From assembly GCA_011037195.1 (NCBI GenBank), contig JAAEAF010001907.1:124001-188000 (forward strand): a stretch of 64,000 bases of DNA, in the 5' to 3' direction. This stretch comes from Triatoma infestans. Lineage: Eukaryota > Arthropoda > Insecta > Hemiptera > Reduviidae. Made by a program: the position numbers and the translations under genes. The notes under the pieces are model-generated. The model worked only from the letters and a program-made list of their open reading frames with translations, was not told the origin of the DNA and did not search any database. The number at the start of each line of letters is the position of its first letter. Within the stretch, counting starts at the first letter, position 1. Shown piece by piece: positions 58,831 through 64,000 of the stretch.

Positions 58831-61194
58831 GATTCCAGGTAGCGAGAAATTAAATGAATGGAAAAATATTTTATAAAAAATTCATAAATACAGTTTCCAT
58901 TCAGGAGATTAGACAACAGAATAGGAAATAAAATTTTTTATGTGTTGGCTGATCTGTATCCAAATAAGGTATGCCTAAATGACATTCTCTTCTCCTCGTA
59001 AAGTTTGCTTGCTCACTGCTATGTTAATAGTAAATACGAGCAGCCCCCTTCCGTTATTTTCAATGTCGTTCGAATCATGTTTCAAAAAGGTCAGGTGAAA
59101 CATAAATTCTATTATTTTTTCAAATTAAGAAATAGGTTTAAAAAACATTTTGGTAAACTGTTTTCTCATTTTATTATAATACATACAACAACAATAATAA
59201 ATAGCATTTTGTTAAGGAATATATGTCTAATAGCTAATTTACGAATACATGTTTAATTTCTCTTTCGGCTGTAAGAGGATGTAATGCGAATGTGTGAAAT
59301 TGTAATTTCACCGGAAATAAAGGGTGACAGCTTTAACATGCACCACCCACTTGCCTTGAAAAGTACGCAATATAGAAAACAAATTCCAAATGACACTTAC
59401 TTAATATTTTCAAAGATTCCAAATATGTGATCAATTATTTTGTTTAGCTGCAGAAGTAAGATATTTCGAAACAAACTTTATTTCAAATCGGACTATATAT
59501 TTTTCTAACGAATTCTAAAAGTAGATTTTTTTTCTGAAAAATAGTTATTGAACGAGAAATATCAGAGAATATTCGCTGAGTATTCAATTTTGAAATTAGA
59601 GAAATGTTTTTCTTAACTTATTCTTTGTGTTTTTTAGAAATACATTTTATGGAGTGAGGAATGTAAATTTACGAATAATAGATTATTGATAAGGAATTTC
59701 TTAATATGGATCGATGAAAATCCATATATTACAATCACACAATAATTTCGATAAATGTGTTGTGCGGCCTAATAGAGGATCAATTTTTAGGTCCATATTT
59801 TTACAATGAAACACTGAACTCAGACAGTTTTCTTGATTTCTTAAGTGAAGTTCTCCCAGTCTGTTTGAAAATGTCCGTCTAGCTCGCCCGGTGTGATTCT
59901 CTCTCTGTTTGTGTGTGTGTATGTGCGAGTAATTGTAAACAGCCTAATTCAAAAACAAAAACATCTTTGAGCGTAAAGATGAAAATCAACTCAACCGAGA
60001 TTTCCTAATACAATATAATAATATTTGGTGTCAAGTCAGGGAGGGCAACTTTCCACCTCCTCGTATCGCTGAGACCTGACAGGCATAACAAAATTATCGA
60101 TCGCTAACAACCGAGAATAAACTGAATTTGGAACAAAACGGGATTAAATTGTGAGAAATAAAATTATTTCAAATTTTATTGATTGCCTGCTTTGTGGGCC
60201 ACGAACAAGAGCCGGAGCTCAGAAGAACCCCAAGGTATCTATATTCATGCACGACTTCTACAAGTTTAGTCTGATATACCTAATGTTCAGCAAGTAACTG
60301 CGTCTTATACTATAATTTTTTTAGAAAATCGAATTGTTTTCCTTCTTGAAAGCAGTTTCTAAAATTTTGATCAAGGTCTACTATTGAAACATGAACATAC
60401 AGACCTATCACTTTTATTAGAAGCAGTTTTCTGCTAAAATTAATTTGAGGGGGCTATGAGTTTGGGGAAGCTGAGACGTTAGTCTTCCATTTAGGTTGAT
60501 AGTTGATCACTAAAATGTAGGGTTCCATCAGATGGTGGCAGTTCAGGAAACTAAATATTTAGTAAAAAGTTTGGTTTTTGAAGAAAATGTGTCAACCAGA
60601 GCGTGGAGAAATCAACTAGATTTTTCGACTTGATTATTAAATCTATTTCGAGCTGCTGCCTATGGTTGCCACACCACGTCCAAACTAACTAGATCTCTGC
60701 CACTTCTTGAAGATATGTGCGGATGGTAAGGGAAAAGAAGCCGAAGATGACCTGTTTAATAGAATATAACAACAATGCCAGCAATATCTTGTCAGCCGTG
60801 GACATTTGTCCGGTATTTCAACGGTTCCAATTATATCTATCTGTTTAACCTTGTTTGTACTGGTTTATATATTCCAACTTCCTATTGCATCAGAATACTA
60901 ATGCATTTACCTACAACATTAATGCAGGTATAAATGTTAATAGCTTTTGAAATAAAAACAAAAGAAAACAATAATAATAATAGTTTGTGTGAAAGTAGAT
61001 TTTGTTTAACGGTAATGATTTTATATCGCCATTAATTTGAAAAAGTTGCAATATAGATCACTGTGGGTGCCACAGCCTGAAACTGATGGTAACTACTTTG
61101 TTTATAGCATTGTAACTGAAAATATTTACTTTCTTAAATTTAATCAGCGTAACTTTCTTTTATTGCAATTGTGACAATTCTAATTCACAAATTA
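58831..61194. other. AT-rich intergenic DNA
   Basis: No gene, RNA or family-level repeat was recognised. Confidence 0.5.
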
Positions 61195-61490
61195 TAGTGA
61201 AGGGGGTCCTGTTCCCCCCCCCCCAGAATCCCCCAAAAATCAATTTTTCTGGAGGTGTGCTTCAAATAAAGTGATGGAATTTATGTGTGTAGATAATATA
61301 CGCAGTTAAAGAAAATCATTGGAGTCAGCTTTTAATTAATTCAATAAAGTTGCAGTTCCGATTAACGGTTTTTGGCGGAACCTTCTTCACGCAGATGTCG
61401 CCTGAACGAAATATCAAGTTTAAGCTACCTGGACTTTTTGATTTGTTTTTCCCGAACCTACACTCTTAGACATAGGTATATACATTATAT
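61195..61490 (+). repeat. Family D fragment
   Basis: GGGGTCCTGTTCCCCCCCCC, GCTTCAAATAAAGTGATGG, GTTAAAGAAAATCATTGGAG and GAACGAAATATCAAGTTTAA match the family D middle. It ends just before the poly-T of the R1-like element. Confidence 0.5.
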
Positions 61491-61495
61491 AATAA

Positions 61496-63750
61496 TTTTT
61501 TTTTTTTTTTTTTTTTTTTGAGGGAGGTGAAATGCTTTTGACGCACGTATGTGCCGGACTCCCGCCAAGGCAGCCTACCGGCTAAAACACCTCCCCCGGC
61601 ACCAGACCTAGCCTGGATTCGCTTATGCAGCACTACATCAGGCTAGGCTAGGCCCCTATTCTGTCCCTAATCAGGGGATCCTCCCGCCAAACTCAAGCAG
61701 TTCTCTTTGCTTGGCAATCAGCACCTCCCTAGTGAAGCGCGCCACACATGCCCACTGCCACCTATTAGTGAGCATAGTCGATATTATCCCAGCCGGGGTA
61801 ATATGCCCGACGTTTTGCTCCAGGTCTCTCCTGAGACGACCCCGCCTCTCACACACAAAGAAGGTGTGGTGTGCATCGTCTCGCACTCCCGGACAATAGC
61901 CGCGCTCACCACTGATCCTCTTCCCCATCTTCCTTAAATATTCACAGAAATAACCGTGACCACTGAGGAATTGGGTAACGTAGTAGTCCACTTCGCCAAA
62001 GGACCTCTCTACCCATGTACCGACATCTGTAATAAGACTAGCAGTCCATCTACCTCTTACATCCTCTTCCCAAGAAGACTGCCACTCCAACAAGGTATAT
62101 GCACGCTCCTCCCTGGAGACCGCTGCTTTATCCACCTCGCGCCTTCTTTGGTACACTCTCCTTCTTTCATCAGCCAGGAGTGCAATCGGGATAACTCCCG
62201 CTATAACCAAAACTGCAGGCTCCGAGACAGTCCGGTATGCCGAGGCTATCCGTAGGGCTCCCAGCCTCTGGACCCGTGCCAGTCTCTTCCTGTAAACTTC
62301 CTTTCTGATTACTTCTGACCACACTTCAGCTCCATACAACAGGACTGAGTGAGTAACACTCATAAGCACCCTGCGCGTACTAGCTCTGGGACCTCTTATG
62401 TTGCTCATAAGCCTACTAAGTCTGGCGACATTCTTTCCAGCCTTATCCACCACAGCATGCAAATGTCTCCCGAAGCTCAACTTCGAATCAATTGTCATGC
62501 CCAAGTACTTCACGGCTTCCAGCGAAACAACCGTTTCCTCGCCAACGTTCCACGGGATATACCGATCTATTCGTTTTTTCGTCAGCATGACGACCTCTGT
62601 TTTAGAGAGGGCCAACACTAATCCATGTGCGGCCATCCACTGGTTGACCTTCCGCATCACTTGATTAAGCTTCAACTGCGCCTTATTCACGTCCCACGCA
62701 GCAATAAGCGCCACTACGTCATCAGCATAGCCAATCAATAATGCTTCTTCCGGCAATTCCAGTCGCAGAAGGCTATTATATGTCACATTCCAAAGATCTG
62801 GGCCTAATATTGATCCTTGTACCACTCCAGCTGTTATTGATCGTGTCCTTGGTCCCTCCTCCGTGCAATAACTGAGTACTCTATTGTTGAAGTAGTCGCT
62901 AATTACTCTCAACAAATAGTGTGGGATCCGAAAATTCGCCTCCAACGCCTGCAGCGCGTCCGACCATCTCAAGGAGTTAAACGCATTCTTCACATCTAGA
63001 GTGACCAAAAGAACAATCTTTTTTGAATGCTGGTTATGCTCTTCCGCCCTTGCTACTGCTTTCACAACTTCTTCCACCGCGTTTATCACAGACCGCCCGG
63101 TCCTAAACCCGAACTGCCTGGTCGACAGATCACCTGCAGCCCTAACTCCGTCCATCACTCTCTTCCGAAGAAGTTTTTCATATAGTTTGCCGACTGTGTT
63201 AAGCATGCAGAGAGGGCGAAAAGATGACGGAAGCAAATCCCCTTTTCCCTTACTAATAAGTACTAAGCGTGCCACTTTCCATCTATTGCTAAAAACATCG
63301 GCTTTCAGGCAGGCATTGTACATCCTCAGCAACAATCCTGGCTTTTGATCAGCTATTCTTTGGAGAACCTCGTTCGGTATACCATCCGGTCCCGGGGCCT
63401 TCCTACGCTTTAACGTGGATACTGCTTCTTCCATTTCTTCATTCGTGAATAGGGCAAAATCCTCTATCTGCTCAAAAACTCTAACTGCTCTAGGCGGATG
63501 CAGCGGGAAGAGAGTCGACACTATGTTGTCCATAGTCCGTACACTCATAATCGCTTGTTTCTTAAAGCCCGCTATCTTGTGCATGACTATTTTGTATCCC
63601 AGGCCCCATGGATCCTGGTCTACAGGTCTACATCATCTTTCAGAGCTTCCCAGCAACGCGTCTTGCTCTGAAAGATTGCCTTGCGTAATTTCCGCTTTGC
63701 CGCCTTATATTCTAGGGAGCGTTCGGTCGCCTGAGGTCTCCGCCCCGCCC
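61496..63750 (-). mobile_element. 5'-truncated R1-clade non-LTR retrotransposon
   Basis: The element runs on the minus strand from a truncated 5' end at 63750, next to an (AAT)n microsatellite, to a 24-nt poly(A) (T-run 61496-61519). It contains most of ORF2 (RT and C-terminus) and a 3' UTR of about 150 bp with GGTAGGCTGCCTTGGCGGGA. The endonuclease domain and ORF1 are missing. TAATAA-type sequence occurs on both sides of the insertion. Confidence 0.85.
61671..63750 (-). pseudogene. R1-clade reverse transcriptase ORF (long, 5'-truncated, frameshifted near its start)
   Basis: An open frame of 637 codons runs from an internal Met at 63584 to the stop at 61671. The same frame extends upstream to about 63625. 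RT blocks are in order: KRRKAPGPDGIPNEVL, SSFRPLCMLNTVGKLYEKLL, RQFGFRTGRSVINAV, VTLDVKNAFNSL, AGVVQGSILGPDLWNV, catalytic GYADDVVALI, LSKTEVVML, VKYLGMTIDSKLSFG. The C-terminus has HGYFCEYLRKMG and GYCPGVRDDAHHTFFVC, in which the usual second Cys of the CCHC knuckle is not at its normal spacing. Upstream of 63616 the protein continues in another frame (KAAKRKLRKAIFQSKTRCWE), because an 8-bp tandem duplication (63617-63632) shifts the frame. The catalytic residues are intact, but without the endonuclease and with the shift it is not autonomous. Confidence 0.88.

Positions 63751-63817
<67 letters not shown>
63751..63817. repeat. (AAT)n microsatellite
   Basis: About 22 AAT units directly abut the 5' end of the R1-like element. 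Confidence 0.95.
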
Positions 63818-64000
63818 GGAAGGCGTTACTTATCTTCTGCCGATAAATTGTCCACAAACCCTTACAAAGTTATTACCTCTTGTATCATACGTCTTATAAA
63901 CTATCATTGCGATGTGATTAACATCATTAGGGAGGAGCAAAAAGGCCGTAGAAGAGGAGCTAAAGGTTGTAAAGAACAGTTAATAATACTAGAGTGATGA
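63818..64000. other. Right-edge sequence
   Basis: Nothing was recognised in these 183 bases. Confidence 0.5.

Noticed and set aside
59005..59256. Small plus-strand gene
   Set aside because: AT-rich random frame with no recognisable domain or exon context.
61707..63846. Several plus-strand frames of 60-143 codons
   Set aside because: They are antisense shadows of the R1-type RT ORF and the AAT microsatellite (poly-Ile).
1..64000. CRISPR arrays, operons, bacterial-type promoters or a prophage
   Set aside because: The genes have spliceosomal introns and animal proteins; no spaced direct-repeat array is present.

Overview
The window is animal nuclear DNA, AT-rich, intron-bearing and full of repeats. 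The conserved proteins, especially the MEK that starts with the same SKNKLNL docking segment as fly Dsor1, point to an insect. The many decayed LINEs, fold-back elements and a tRNA-derived SINE suit a repeat-rich, perhaps hemimetabolous insect. The species cannot be fixed from the sequence.

Four conserved host genes can be assembled exon by exon with consistent reading phase. (1) Ubiquilin, minus strand, 12172 to 3913, nine exons, whose last UBA half lies beyond the left edge or was not found. (2) MAP2K/MEK (Dsor1-like), minus, 24179 to 20517, eight exons, 413 aa, complete. (3) Phosphoglucomutase-2/phosphopentomutase (PGM2-like), minus, 34360 to 26283, ten exons, 609 aa, complete. (4) A STARD10-like START-domain lipid transfer protein, plus, 36001 to 45100, six exons, 268 aa, complete. 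PGM2 and the STARD10-like gene are head to head across 1.64 kb. The genes act in different processes (proteostasis, MAPK signalling, sugar phosphate metabolism, lipid transfer) and there is no sign of a joint pathway.

The rest is mobile and repetitive DNA. 1-1.9 kb: a broken RNase H-bearing LINE with a duplicated 3' stem-loop. 55.6-56.8 kb: a broken Jockey-type ORF1. 57.1-58.5 kb: a possible LTR remnant with a tRNA-Lys-type primer site. 61.5-63.75 kb: a 5'-truncated R1-clade LINE with a long RT ORF on the minus strand. Between and inside genes lie a dispersed ~1 kb repeat with short inverted ends (family D), a SINE, a ~175 bp tandem repeat present in two inverted blocks 21 kb apart, and several fold-back families.

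The most unusual signal is that three fold-back families with otherwise different sequence (A, B, C) carry the same hammerhead-ribozyme-like core: CTGANGA, one extra base, a hairpin, then GAAAC. No complete self-cleaving fold was shown. 45-55 kb and 58.5-61 kb hold no recognisable host gene.
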